Assembly (NCBI GenBank): GCA_964371715.1
Contig: CAYJNO010000011.1
Location: 1 to 59,984, forward strand
Length of the DNA stretch: 59,984 nucleotides
From: CAYJNO01 sp964371715
GTDB taxonomy: Bacteria > Bacillota_I > Bacilli_A > Erysipelotrichales > Erysipelotrichaceae
Reading direction: 5' to 3'
Below are positions 17,375 through 27,203 of the stretch, one piece after another. The notes below the pieces were generated by a model, which saw only the letters and a program-made list of their open reading frames with translations, was not told the DNA's origin and did not search any database. The position numbers were made by a program, and so were the translations under genes. Every line of letters starts with the position of its first letter. Positions within the stretch are counted from its first letter, which is position 1.

Positions 17375-18511
17375 ATGAAGAAATTATTAATACTAATTTC
17401 GCTACTTTTGTGTACGCTTTCTGGCTGTACAAGTAGTGAAAATATGAAAACAAACAAACAGGAAAGATATTCTAGCTCATCTATTACTTCAGGATTTGAT
17501 ACTGTAATGACATTAATCGGTTATGCTGATAGTGAAGAACAGTTCGATCAATACTTTAATTATATGAGTCAAAGATTTTATCAGTTACATCAATACTACG
17601 ATATTTATAACAACTATGAAGGAATTACAAACATTAAAACAGTTAATGACCATGCAGGTGACTTAGATTATGCAATTGTCGAAAACGGAGAAGTTGTAGG
17701 TTCTAAAATTATAGTTCCTGATGAAATAATTGATTTAATAATTCTTGTTAAAGAATATAACGAATTATTAGATGGTAAAGTTGATATTACACAAGGGAAT
17801 CTTTTAAGCATATGGCATAAATATCGTGATGAAGCATCAATAAATGGAATTGGACCTGTTCCAATACTAGAGGATTTAAATGAAGCCTTCAATGCTGATT
17901 CATTCGATAATATTTTTATTAACGAAGAAACAAATGAAGTATTTATCAAAGATCCTAATGTTAGCTTTGATTTAGGTGGGGTTGCAAAAGGTTATTCAGC
18001 AGCTTTAGTAAGTGAAGAACTAACTGAAATGGGATTAGAAAATGGAATTGTAAATGCTGGTGGAAATAATATTGCTTTAGGTCAAAAACCTGAAGGTTAT
18101 TTTGTGACACAACTTGAAAACCCAAATGGTGAAGAGTTAGATTTAGGATTATATATGATGCCTAATCATTCAGTTGTATCGAGTAGTGATCGCTATCGCC
18201 GATATATTGATACAAATGGAGATTCACATCATCATTTAATTGATTTTAATACTTTATATCCAGCAAATTATCATCGTCAAGTATCAATTATTACAGCTGA
18301 TAATGAAATTGCTGATATATTGTCTACTGCATTATTCACAATGTCATTTGAAGAAGGTTATAAGATTTATGAAGAATTTAATAACTTTGAAGCAATTTGG
18401 GTGATGGAAACAGAAAATGCCATCGAACATCCCAATGGCATTTATTTAAATGATTTATATATTATATATACTGACGGTCTAAAAGACCAATTAATTTATT
18501 TTAATAAATAA
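17375..18511 (+). CDS. apbE: ApbE-type FAD:protein FMN transferase (lipoprotein)
   Basis: 378 aa from ATG 17375 (AAAGGAG upstream). A lipoprotein signal ends in LSGC. ApbE signatures: GFDTVMTLIGY near the N terminus, a region VSFDLGGVAKGYSAALVSEEL with the conserved GGxAKGY, VNAGGNNIALG, and later SSSDRYRRY. It uses FAD to attach FMN covalently to Thr in S/T-G-A-T motifs of extracytoplasmic proteins. The obvious clients are RnfG and RnfD, encoded divergently next to it. Convergent 16-bp tail overlap with the following gene. Confidence 0.95.
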   Translation: MKKLLILISLLLCTLSGCTSSENMKTNKQERYSSSSITSGFDTVMTLIGYADSEEQFDQYFNYMSQRFYQLHQYYDIYNNYEGITNIKTVNDHAGDLDYAIVENGEVVGSKIIVPDEIIDLIILVKEYNELLDGKVDITQGNLLSIWHKYRDEASINGIGPVPILEDLNEAFNADSFDNIFINEETNEVFIKDPNVSFDLGGVAKGYSAALVSEELTEMGLENGIVNAGGNNIALGQKPEGYFVTQLENPNGEELDLGLYMMPNHSVVSSSDRYRRYIDTNGDSHHHLIDFNTLYPANYHRQVSIITADNEIADILSTALFTMSFEEGYKIYEEFNNFEAIWVMETENAIEHPNGIYLNDLYIIYTDGLKDQLIYFNK

Positions 18512-19200
18512 CCTAATACTAATGATTCTTCTTTTAATACAGAAGAATCATTTTTATTATATGTAGTATTATCACCAAACAACTTGATAAAGCCTAGTTC
18601 ATCAGCAATAATCAATAAGTTTAAATATTCAGATTTTACTGATATATTGATAATATAAGGAATTAATGTACTATCTTCCTTATTAATATCTAAACCATTA
18701 CGGTCTTTAATACTTTTAATCTCTACGTTTTTAATTAATTCATCGACAATTAAATTATTTTTTTCATTTATAAGGCCAACAAATAAATTCACTTTTTGTC
18801 CAGCAACTAAATTATTACTAGCAATTGTTTCATCGTCCAATATAATTGGATAAATACTATAACTATTTTCTAATGTCAAATAGTCAAAATCAATCATATC
18901 TTTAGAATCTTCAACATCTACTTTAGAGATAACTTGCCCTTGATATATAACATTGTTATTTTTCACATATTTACCTATTATCTCTAATTCACTTTGATAA
19001 TAGTTGTCAATTAAATCATTATCTGGTACCTTTATAGCTTTGATCATACTATCATCTATTTGTGTTCTAGCAGATATATCATAATTTGCAATGTAAATAG
19101 TTTGATAATTTTTATAGTAGTCTATGCTCCATAAATGTATTGCATATAATCCAATTATAAAAATGATAAATAAACAAAATTTGATAACTTTACTTTTCAT
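18496..19200 (-). CDS. CpaB/RcpC-like SAF-domain protein, membrane anchored
   Basis: 234 aa with one N-terminal TM helix (about 7-24), then a SAF-like domain: IYIANYDISARTQIDDSMI, and IIGKYVKNNNVIYQGQVIS. This is the pattern of CpaB, an accessory protein of Flp/tad pilus assembly. No other pilus gene lies within the window, so the role is uncertain; SAF domains also occur in flagellar FlgA and sugar-acid enzymes. SD GAGGTG before ATG 19200. Confidence 0.6.
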   Translation of the reverse strand: MKSKVIKFCLFIIFIIGLYAIHLWSIDYYKNYQTIYIANYDISARTQIDDSMIKAIKVPDNDLIDNYYQSELEIIGKYVKNNNVIYQGQVISKVDVEDSKDMIDFDYLTLENSYSIYPIILDDETIASNNLVAGQKVNLFVGLINEKNNLIVDELIKNVEIKSIKDRNGLDINKEDSTLIPYIINISVKSEYLNLLIIADELGFIKLFGDNTTYNKNDSSVLKEESLVLGYLLK

Positions 19201-19243
19201 ATTACACCTCTATAATATTATTAAGTAAAACAAAGAAAAATCC

Positions 19244-20233
19244 TTAATTTAGTTCGTTGTATGTTTGTATGACTAAGTATGGAAACTTAATTAATTTATT
19301 TCCTTCTAATACTTCATTATCCATTCTAATCATTGATACCTGTTGATTTTCATATGTTTTATAAAATAGAATTCTATTTTTTAAATCTAAACAACTTGAA
19401 TAAAGTGTATAATCGACGGTTAAACTATTTAAGTGTTCAGTATGTACGCTTCCTTTAATCATTTTTACGTTATCTAAAATTTGAAAGTAACCATTAATAT
19501 CAGCATATTTACTATTATCAAATTTCAAATGAGCTCTAAAAAATGCTGCTCTTATAAATCTTGATGATGAATAAAAATCTCCGGGCATACCAATTAAACC
19601 ATTTCCTGTTCCATATGCTTTTATATTTATATTATTCCAATTGTTTTGCTTAATATCATTAGCGCTCAAATTTAAATAATTTTTTACATTCTCTAAATGC
19701 CATTTAAAATTAGGTGCATTTGATAAAACGCCAAATGGATTATCATAGCAATTAAAGCCGTTTTCATCTTGTTCAATTACGATGCAATCACCTTTTAAAT
19801 CGCTAATTATAAAATGTAATGTTGGTAGTGCCAATTTATCACTAACAGGTATATTTACTAGATTAATATCATTTATTTTACCCATTACTTCTTTAACTGT
19901 CTTAAAATTGTTTAAAATCCAAAGTGTTAAATCATATGGTGCTATATTATCTTTATTCTCTTTTACTTCATTCCAAATTGCATTTGGATAATTTAAGCCT
20001 GCAATTGCTAAACCAAATTCATTCATAGCTTCTGCATATAAAGGATGTCCTTCAAATTCAGTACCTATCCCCATAATAGCCTGTTTTATCGTTACTACAC
20101 TTCCATCAACTTTATTAGTATATTGATAATTTCTAGGAACTATTATTGGTGATTGATTGAAATTATATGGAATATCCATATTTCTTCCAAATAAAAAAGT
20201 ATCATTATTTTTAATATATAAAGCTGTGCACAT
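19244..20233 (-). CDS. Choloylglycine hydrolase / penicillin V acylase family amidase
   Basis: 329 aa. It begins MCTALYI, so removal of Met exposes Cys2 as N-terminal nucleophile; FGRNMDIPY gives Arg17 and Asp20, matching family active-site residues. No signal peptide, so cytosolic. Family members hydrolyse conjugated bile salts, penicillin V or acyl-homoserine lactones. The substrate here cannot be assigned from sequence. Strong SD GGAGGAGG. A membrane-anchored relative lies at 821-1864. Confidence 0.85.
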   Translation of the reverse strand: MCTALYIKNNDTFLFGRNMDIPYNFNQSPIIVPRNYQYTNKVDGSVVTIKQAIMGIGTEFEGHPLYAEAMNEFGLAIAGLNYPNAIWNEVKENKDNIAPYDLTLWILNNFKTVKEVMGKINDINLVNIPVSDKLALPTLHFIISDLKGDCIVIEQDENGFNCYDNPFGVLSNAPNFKWHLENVKNYLNLSANDIKQNNWNNINIKAYGTGNGLIGMPGDFYSSSRFIRAAFFRAHLKFDNSKYADINGYFQILDNVKMIKGSVHTEHLNSLTVDYTLYSSCLDLKNRILFYKTYENQQVSMIRMDNEVLEGNKLIKFPYLVIQTYNELN

Positions 20234-20287
20234 ATTAGTACCTCCTCCTTATTATTATAAATAATAATACTTTATTGTAAATTAATA

Positions 20288-21508
20288 TTACTTAATAGAT
20301 ATTGTTTTTCTACTTTTGTTCTTTAACTTTTTAAAATTGTACATTCTTTCATCTGCTAATGATATTAATTTATCATATGTTAGATTTTCATGATGATTTT
20401 TAAACACTAAACCATAACTTATACTTGATTCATATTTTAACTGTTTGTTACTTAATTTATTTATTGTGTTATAACATTTAACAATATTAGCTGTTACTAA
20501 ATTTTCTGAAGAATATTGACCTACGACAACTATTTCATCACCACCATACCTTCCAACGGATGCATCATTAAAATAATTATTAATGATTTCTGATGTCATT
20601 TTAATATAACGGTCACCTTCTTCATGACCAAATACGTCATTTACAAATTTTAATCCATCTAAATCAATAAAGATTACATAAAAATCAACATTTAAAGTCA
20701 TATACTCTCTAATTTTCTCATCAATAAAATCTCGAGTATATAAGTTAGTTAAAACATCAGTTATTGATTCTTCTTTTAGTTTTTCAATATGTTCTTTATC
20801 AGCTTCTAAAGTTTTTTTAATTTTATGATAAGTATCAGTATTTATTCTTAAATCTGCAATGTTATATGCATAAAGAATAAAGATAAAAAATAAGACAATA
20901 CTCATTGTACCTGTTAGCAAATAGTGATATATAAAATTACTATCAATAACATTTGAATACATTACTAAACCAAAAATTATTAAACTTATGTATATTACTG
21001 CAAATACTATTGTGATAAAAGTAATATTCTTTTCTTCTGATAAAATTGTATCCAAATAAACTCTTTCAATTCTTTTACGAGCAAACTCTATTGTACTTAT
21101 TGAAACAGCAGAAGATATAGCTAAAATAAAAAATCTCGTATTCACATCAGAAACTATTTCACGCATTGATTCATTATAGATTAATGCTAAAATAGCAATT
21201 ATAATAAATCTTTTAGCAAATAAATTTAGTGCAAATGTTACTGCAATAAATATACTATGTAAGAAATTCAATTTAAAGAATATCATACATTGGATAAATA
21301 ATAAGATAAAATAACCAATCATGGCAAATGCTTCAGTATATTGGTAAAAATATAAAATATAAATTAGCCAAAATGAGAAGTTTATCATTGCTGTTACTAG
21401 CATAAAATTCATATAGTCTTTATTATAGTTAAAGATATAAGCAGCATATGAAAAGTATGTATTATGATAGATGGAAAACGCAATAATTAAAATTAAAATC
21501 GTCGTCAT
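20288..21508 (-). CDS. Membrane diguanylate cyclase (GGDEF), no I-site
   Basis: 406 aa: eight or so TM helices (to about residue 215), a short coiled linker, and a C-terminal GGDEF domain with signature GRYGGDEI at about 320. The final F is I, which is tolerated in some active enzymes. The five-residue-upstream RxxD inhibitory site is absent, so product feedback is not expected. Its start overlaps the stop of the next-upstream GGDEF gene (TAATG), implying coupled translation. Confidence 0.88.
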   Translation of the reverse strand: MTTILILIIAFSIYHNTYFSYAAYIFNYNKDYMNFMLVTAMINFSFWLIYILYFYQYTEAFAMIGYFILLFIQCMIFFKLNFLHSIFIAVTFALNLFAKRFIIIAILALIYNESMREIVSDVNTRFFILAISSAVSISTIEFARKRIERVYLDTILSEEKNITFITIVFAVIYISLIIFGLVMYSNVIDSNFIYHYLLTGTMSIVLFFIFILYAYNIADLRINTDTYHKIKKTLEADKEHIEKLKEESITDVLTNLYTRDFIDEKIREYMTLNVDFYVIFIDLDGLKFVNDVFGHEEGDRYIKMTSEIINNYFNDASVGRYGGDEIVVVGQYSSENLVTANIVKCYNTINKLSNKQLKYESSISYGLVFKNHHENLTYDKLISLADERMYNFKKLKNKSRKTISIK

Positions 21509-22746
21509 TAATTACCTCCTTCTCTATCTTCATAGAATTTTTGTTTGTTTATTCTCATTAGTTTATCAGCTTCAGTCATAATATAACTAACACCCAATTC
21601 TTTAGCTTCTTTCGTAATATATAAACCACCAATACTAGCTGAAACTAAAAAGTCATGTTTAATATTTTCATATTCTATATTTTCATTTATACGACTTACT
21701 ATAACATCTAAGTTTGGATCAACAGTATCAATTAATATCGCAATAAATTCATCGCCACCAAGTCTTCCAATTACATCTTCATCCCTTAGTGCATTTTCTA
21801 AAGCCTTTGCAATTGCAATAATTAGAATATCTCCATTATCATGACCTAAGGTATCATTAATATATTTTAAACCGTTTATATCTATAAAAAGTACACTAAA
21901 TTCACTTTTTTTATCATGACAAAGTTGTTCTAAATAGTTAGTTATATATTTACGATTATATACACCCGTTAAATCATCTTTACTTATCTTACGAGCTAAA
22001 TCTTGTTTAATTTGTAAGATATCATCTCTTTCTTTAATTGCATTATCTGAATATCTTTTAAACATTGCAGCATCAAGTAAATTCATAGAATAAACGAAAA
22101 TAAAAAAGAAAATCGATATTATTGAAATAGTAGTCACAATAGCAATAATAAAATGTTCACGTGTAAGTACATCAGTGACAATTAAGGAGATATTCAAAGA
22201 TAAGTACATCAAAATAATCATTGTACAAACCAACAATAATACTGAATATTTACTTCTCATTGTTATTCTTCTTATTGATTTAAAATCAATTGCTTTGCGC
22301 ACTAATGATAAAACAAGATACGAAATCAAACTTGTTATCATTAACGTTAATATTGAATAGCTATAATTATCACCATCAACTACCTCAATAGGTGTTATTT
22401 CATAGAAAAAAGATAAACCTAAAATTACTGGTAAAGTAATTACTCCAATATTAATTCCAAAAATTGTTGCGCCACATAATGATTGAATATAATCTGAATG
22501 TGAAATTAATTTAAACTCTAAAAATAAAACTAAAGTAATAAATGGGAAAAACAAGTAAAATGGAATCCCAAGCAAATTATATGCAATAAAGATAATAGAG
22601 TTAATAACAGAGATCAAAGCAAAAATAAATTTATTAGTAATCGAATCAATAAGTATATTAGACGCATATTCAAAAATAACTGTTTGATACCAACAAAAAA
22701 TTGTTAATCCAACTATATAAAAAAGTGTATCATTAATAAATCCCAT
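21508..22746 (-). CDS. Membrane diguanylate cyclase (GGDEF) with I-site
   Basis: 412 aa, with the same build as its neighbour: multiple TM helices then a GGDEF domain with GRLGGDEF. RDED lies exactly five residues before GGDEF and fits the RxxD allosteric inhibitory site. Likely makes cyclic di-GMP in response to a membrane-sensed signal. The two genes are probably an old duplication that diverged in feedback control. Confidence 0.9.
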   Translation of the reverse strand: MGFINDTLFYIVGLTIFCWYQTVIFEYASNILIDSITNKFIFALISVINSIIFIAYNLLGIPFYLFFPFITLVLFLEFKLISHSDYIQSLCGATIFGINIGVITLPVILGLSFFYEITPIEVVDGDNYSYSILTLMITSLISYLVLSLVRKAIDFKSIRRITMRSKYSVLLLVCTMIILMYLSLNISLIVTDVLTREHFIIAIVTTISIISIFFFIFVYSMNLLDAAMFKRYSDNAIKERDDILQIKQDLARKISKDDLTGVYNRKYITNYLEQLCHDKKSEFSVLFIDINGLKYINDTLGHDNGDILIIAIAKALENALRDEDVIGRLGGDEFIAILIDTVDPNLDVIVSRINENIEYENIKHDFLVSASIGGLYITKEAKELGVSYIMTEADKLMRINKQKFYEDREGGN

Positions 22747-22822
22747 TTAAATTCTCCAATCTATTTAATAATAATATATTTTGTATATTTTTTCAAGGTA
22801 AGATACTAATATGTGTATATTT

Positions 22823-22856
22823 AAAAAGGAAACTTATATTCTAAGTTTCCTTTTTT
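22823..22856 (-). terminator. Terminator after ysxC
   Basis: Twelve-bp stem AAAGGAAACTTA / TAAGTTTCCTTT (22825-22836, 22842-22853), flanked by A and T runs, so it could work in both directions. It sits at the end of tig-lon-ysxC. Confidence 0.85.
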
Positions 22857-22857
22857 A

Positions 22858-23442
22858 TTATTGTTCAATACACTCTTCAATTTTATTCCAAATATCATCA
22901 TGTCCATATCTAGTAAATGATGAAAACATCACTATAGAACTAACTTTTAAATTTAAAGTTTCAGCTATTTGTTTTTTTAATTTAACTAATTGACTATTTT
23001 TACATTTATCATGTTTTGTAGCAACAACAATTACTTTAATATGATTTTCTTTAGCATATTCAATCATAGTAATATCATCAACTGTTGGTTTATGTCTTAA
23101 ATCTACAATTAAAATTAAAGCTTTTAGATTATTTCGATGTGTAAAGTATTCTTCCATCATTTTACCAAAATTAACCAATGTAGAATGTGACCTAGAAGCA
23201 TAACCATAACCTGGAACATCGACTAACATTAATCTATTATCAACATCAAAGAAATTTAGTAGTTGAGTTTTACCTGGACGCTTTCCTACAAACGCCATAT
23301 TTTTACGGTTTACTAATGTATTAATAAACGAACTTTTGCCTACATTACTTCTTCCTGCTAAACAAAATTCTGGCAAATCAGTTTCGGGCCAATTACTTTT
23401 ATCTTGTGAGCTATTAATAAAGTTTACATCATAAAACTTCAT
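22858..23442 (-). CDS. ysxC: Ribosome-biogenesis GTPase YsxC/EngB
   Basis: 194 aa, typical length. G1 GRSNVGKSSF, G3 DVPGYGYA and G4 TKHDK are intact. Acts in late assembly of the 50S subunit. It follows lon at a one-base gap, the standard Bacillota neighbour order. Confidence 0.96.
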   Translation of the reverse strand: MKFYDVNFINSSQDKSNWPETDLPEFCLAGRSNVGKSSFINTLVNRKNMAFVGKRPGKTQLLNFFDVDNRLMLVDVPGYGYASRSHSTLVNFGKMMEEYFTHRNNLKALILIVDLRHKPTVDDITMIEYAKENHIKVIVVATKHDKCKNSQLVKLKKQIAETLNLKVSSIVMFSSFTRYGHDDIWNKIEECIEQ

Positions 23443-23443
23443 A

Positions 23444-25756
23444 CTATACTAACGCCTTAGCTAATACTTCATTAACTGATGAGACAGGAATAAATTCAAT
23501 TGATTCTTTAACAATTGATGGTACATCATCTAAGTCTTTTACATTACCTTTTGGGAAGATAATTGTTTTAATTCCAGAACGATGAGCGGCAAGAGATTTT
23601 TCTTTTAATCCACCAATTGGTAATACATTACCTCTCAATGTAACCTCACCTGTCATTGCAACATCTTTATTTACTTTAGTATCAGTAATAGCTGATACTA
23701 AAGCCGTAGTTAAAGTGATTCCTGCGCTTGGTCCATCTTTTGGAATTGCACCTTCTGGAACATGAATATGAATATCATTTTTTGCAAAGAATTCCATATT
23801 AATCTTTAATTTTTGAGCATTTGATTTAATATAATCTAATGCAATTTCTGTTGACTCTTTCATTACGTCCCCAAGTTGACCTGTAACAATTAATTTCCCT
23901 TTTCCTTCAAAGAAAGTTACTTCAACCGGTAATACATCACCACCATATGAAGTGTAAGCAAGCCCTGTTACAACACCAACTTGGTCTTTTTTCTCTTTGC
24001 TTCCAAAGTCAAATATTTCTTTTCCTAACCATTCATTAATTAGTTTTTTTGTTACTTTAACTGATTTAACTTTTTCTCTTAAGATAACTAAAGCAGTTTT
24101 TCTTGTTAAAGTACCCATAATACGTTCTAATTGTCTTACACCTGACTCTTTAGTATAGTGTCTGATTATATAACTAATTTCAGCATCACCAAGTTTAAAT
24201 TGCGCTGGTTTTAAACCAGTATTCAATACTTGTTTAGTAATTAAATGATTTTTAGCAATATGTAATTTTTCAACTTCAGTATATGAAGATAAGCTAATTA
24301 CTTCTAGACGATCTTTTAATGCTGGTGGAATATTTTCAATATAATTTGCTGTTGCAATAAACATAACTTTAGATAAGTTATATGGTTCTTCTAAGTAATG
24401 ATCTGAGAAGAATTCATTTTGCTCAGGATCTAATACCTCAAGCATTGCGCTACTTGGATCACCTTTATAGTCGCTAGCCATTTTATCAATTTCATCAATT
24501 AAGAATACTGGATTTACTACACCAGCTTTTTTCATTCCTTGAATGATTCTACCAGGCATTGATCCTAAATATGTACGGCGATGTCCTCTTATTTCAGATT
24601 CATCTTTAACACCACCAAGTGACGCTTTGACAAATTTACGATCTAATGCTTTTGCAATTGATTTTGCAAGTGATGTTTTACCAACACCTGGAGGACCAAC
24701 TAAACAAATAATTGGGCTTTTTAAAGAGTTTGTCATTTGTTTTACTGCTAAGTATTCCAAGATACGCTCTTTTACTTTTTCTAATCCATAGTGATCACCA
24801 TCTAAAATATCAGCTGCTAGATCTAAATCATTATTATCATCTGATTCTTGATACCAAGGTGTTTTTAATAACCAGTCAATATAAGTTCTAATTACACCAG
24901 ATTCTCCACTACCAGTTGGTAACATTTCAAGTCTAGCTAATTCTTCTAATGCTTTATTTTTTATATTTTCTGGATATGGATTTGAGAAGATTGTATTTCT
25001 AATTTCTTCAGCATCATCACTAACATTAGATACATCCCCTAATTCTTCTTTTATTATTCTTAATTTTTCACGTAAATAATATTCTTTTTGATTATCTTCA
25101 CTACGCTCTTTTATTTTGCGATTTAATTCAATTTCAATATCTCTTCTTAGTTTCTCACCTTCTATATAGCTTAAAACTAACATTAATCGATCATTGACAT
25201 TAGCAGTTTCTAATATTTTCTGTCTTGATAAATATGACAGATTAAAATATTGACCAAAACTATCAGTAAATTGACCAGCAGTAGTTCCTTTTTCAAGTTG
25301 ATTAGTAATTTCTTGAGGAATTGGAACACTTTGTTTTAATTGCGCAAGTTCTCTAGTTAATTTTTCAATCAATAAAGATTCTTCTGTAATATCACCTGCT
25401 ACATCACTAACCCATTCAATTTTAGCAAACATTACATTGTCATGCATTGTATATTCTAAAACTTTAGCTCTTTCAAGACCTAATAATGTTAATCTAGTAT
25501 GTTCTGCTCCTTTACGAATATTTGTAATTTGAGCAAAAGTACCAAAATTAAATAAATCATCAAAAGTTGGTACTCCAACTTCAATTTCCTTTTGTGTTAC
25601 AACAAAGATATGTGCATCATATAATTCTCTTGATTGAGCGATTGCCTTTAATGACATTTCTCTAGCTACATCTATTGTTGACTCATTATTTGGGAAACAA
25701 ACAAACCCTCTAGTACATATAACAGGTACTTCAAGCGTATATAATTGTTCTTTCAT
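23444..25756 (-). CDS. lon: ATP-dependent protease LonA
   Basis: 770 aa of usual length. Order: N-terminal substrate domain, coiled region, AAA+ module with Walker A GPPGVGKT and Walker B VFLIDEIDK, then the protease domain with catalytic Ser in KDGPSAGITL and Lys in PIGGLKEKSLAA. A soluble LonA that degrades misfolded and regulatory proteins. AAAGGAGG ribosome site, directly downstream of the hairpin that ends tig. Confidence 0.97.
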   Translation of the reverse strand: MKEQLYTLEVPVICTRGFVCFPNNESTIDVAREMSLKAIAQSRELYDAHIFVVTQKEIEVGVPTFDDLFNFGTFAQITNIRKGAEHTRLTLLGLERAKVLEYTMHDNVMFAKIEWVSDVAGDITEESLLIEKLTRELAQLKQSVPIPQEITNQLEKGTTAGQFTDSFGQYFNLSYLSRQKILETANVNDRLMLVLSYIEGEKLRRDIEIELNRKIKERSEDNQKEYYLREKLRIIKEELGDVSNVSDDAEEIRNTIFSNPYPENIKNKALEELARLEMLPTGSGESGVIRTYIDWLLKTPWYQESDDNNDLDLAADILDGDHYGLEKVKERILEYLAVKQMTNSLKSPIICLVGPPGVGKTSLAKSIAKALDRKFVKASLGGVKDESEIRGHRRTYLGSMPGRIIQGMKKAGVVNPVFLIDEIDKMASDYKGDPSSAMLEVLDPEQNEFFSDHYLEEPYNLSKVMFIATANYIENIPPALKDRLEVISLSSYTEVEKLHIAKNHLITKQVLNTGLKPAQFKLGDAEISYIIRHYTKESGVRQLERIMGTLTRKTALVILREKVKSVKVTKKLINEWLGKEIFDFGSKEKKDQVGVVTGLAYTSYGGDVLPVEVTFFEGKGKLIVTGQLGDVMKESTEIALDYIKSNAQKLKINMEFFAKNDIHIHVPEGAIPKDGPSAGITLTTALVSAITDTKVNKDVAMTGEVTLRGNVLPIGGLKEKSLAAHRSGIKTIIFPKGNVKDLDDVPSIVKESIEFIPVSSVNEVLAKALV

Positions 25757-25778
25757 AATATACCTCCTTTATTTACGG

Positions 25779-25800
25779 AAAAAGACGCATAGCGTCTTTT
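25779..25800 (-). terminator. Hairpin between tig and lon (partial terminator)
   Basis: Eight-bp stem AAAGACGC / GCGTCTTT with a 3-nt loop, overlapping the tig stop codon and followed by TTTTT... on the minus strand. The lon ribosome site lies immediately after, so it may set the tig:lon expression ratio. Confidence 0.65.
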
Positions 25801-27064
25801 ATTTTCCTTTTACGATATCAAGTGCTTTTTCCATTTTTAAGTTTTGTGCTAAAACTTCAACTTGAATTAACTCTTTAACTTTATCTACTTCCATACCATA
25901 CATTTCAGCTATTTTAGTATATTCTTCATTGATTTTTTCTTCTTCAACTTGAATATCTTCTGCTTTAACGATAGCTTCTAAAGTTAATCTTAATTTTATT
26001 CTCTTTTCAGCATCAACAGTGAATTGTTCTTTCATTGTTTCTGCAGTTTGACCTGTCATTTGCATGAATTGTTCTAAAGAGAACCCTTGTTGTTGTAGAC
26101 GCATTCCATAATCTTTTAACATTTCTTCTTTTTCTTCTTCAATCATTGCATCTGGTAATTCAACAGTTACATTTTCCATTAACTCATCTAATACTTTATT
26201 AGTAGCATCATTTTCTGCTTCTGCAGTTTTAGAATCAGTCATGTTTTTAGTAATAGCTGCTTTTAATTCTTCAACAGTTTTTACTTCTGGCATATTTACT
26301 TCAGCAACAAATTCTTCATTTAACTCAGGTAATTTGTTTACTTTAATTTCATTTACTTTAACTTTGAAAACAACAGCTTGTCCTTTTAAGTTTTCAGCAT
26401 GGTACTCTTCAGGGAAAGTTACGTTGACTTCAACTTCAGCGCCTTCTTTTGCACCAATTAATTGTTCCTCAAATCCTGGGATAAATTGGTTAGATCCAAT
26501 TACTAAAGGATGGTTTTCACCTTTTCCACCTTCAAATGCTTCTTCATTTAAGAAACCTTCAAAGTCGATAATAGCTGTATCTCCGTTTTCAACTTCTCCA
26601 CCTTCTTTTACTTCAAGTTCAGCGAATCTTTCTTGTAATCTAGCGATTTCAGCATTTACTTCTTCTTCAGTTACTTCTACAGCACTAACTTCATAAGTTA
26701 ACCCTTTGTAGTTTCCTAATGTAACTTCAGGTTTTACAGTACATACAAAAGTTAATGTAACTTTTTCTTCTGTAATTTCATCTAATTTTAATTCAGGTCT
26801 AGCTACTAAAGTTATATTATGTTCTTCAACGCCTGTAATTAATGCTTCTTGAGCTATAAAATCAACAGCTTCAATTAAAATTTGATTTTTATTAATTTGT
26901 TTTTCAACCATTGATTTAGGAGCTTGTCCTTTTCTAAATCCTTTGATTTCAACATTTTTAGCTAATTTATCAAAAGCTTTTTCTTGTGCGCTTGTCCAAG
27001 TAGCACCTTCTATTGTAACAGTTAATTCACCTTGTGATTTTTCTTTTAGTGTCCAATTTGACAT
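25799..27064 (-). CDS. tig: Trigger factor (ribosome-associated chaperone, PPIase)
   Basis: 421 aa, normal length. The ribosome-binding signature is GFRKGQAPKSMVEK near residue 58. The FKBP-type PPIase domain (about 150-235) contains DTAIIDFEGFLNEEAFEGG and PGFEEQLIGAKEG. The C-terminal helical arms complete it. Binds nascent chains at the exit tunnel. SD GAGGA. Confidence 0.96.
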   Translation of the reverse strand: MSNWTLKEKSQGELTVTIEGATWTSAQEKAFDKLAKNVEIKGFRKGQAPKSMVEKQINKNQILIEAVDFIAQEALITGVEEHNITLVARPELKLDEITEEKVTLTFVCTVKPEVTLGNYKGLTYEVSAVEVTEEEVNAEIARLQERFAELEVKEGGEVENGDTAIIDFEGFLNEEAFEGGKGENHPLVIGSNQFIPGFEEQLIGAKEGAEVEVNVTFPEEYHAENLKGQAVVFKVKVNEIKVNKLPELNEEFVAEVNMPEVKTVEELKAAITKNMTDSKTAEAENDATNKVLDELMENVTVELPDAMIEEEKEEMLKDYGMRLQQQGFSLEQFMQMTGQTAETMKEQFTVDAEKRIKLRLTLEAIVKAEDIQVEEEKINEEYTKIAEMYGMEVDKVKELIQVEVLAQNLKMEKALDIVKGK

Positions 27065-27203
27065 GATTTCCTCCTCGTATTAATAAATAATAGCTATATA
27101 ATTATACCAAACTATAGGAATAATACAACATTTAAACTGTTAAAATATATATATTTCAGTTTATATTCACAATTGTCTTCAATTATATATCAGCTACTCT
27201 ATT

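Noticed and set aside
27133..27163. Possible terminator TAAACTG / CAGTTTA after the DUF3196-like gene
   Set aside because: Long AT-only interior and no T run; could be chance in AT-rich DNA.
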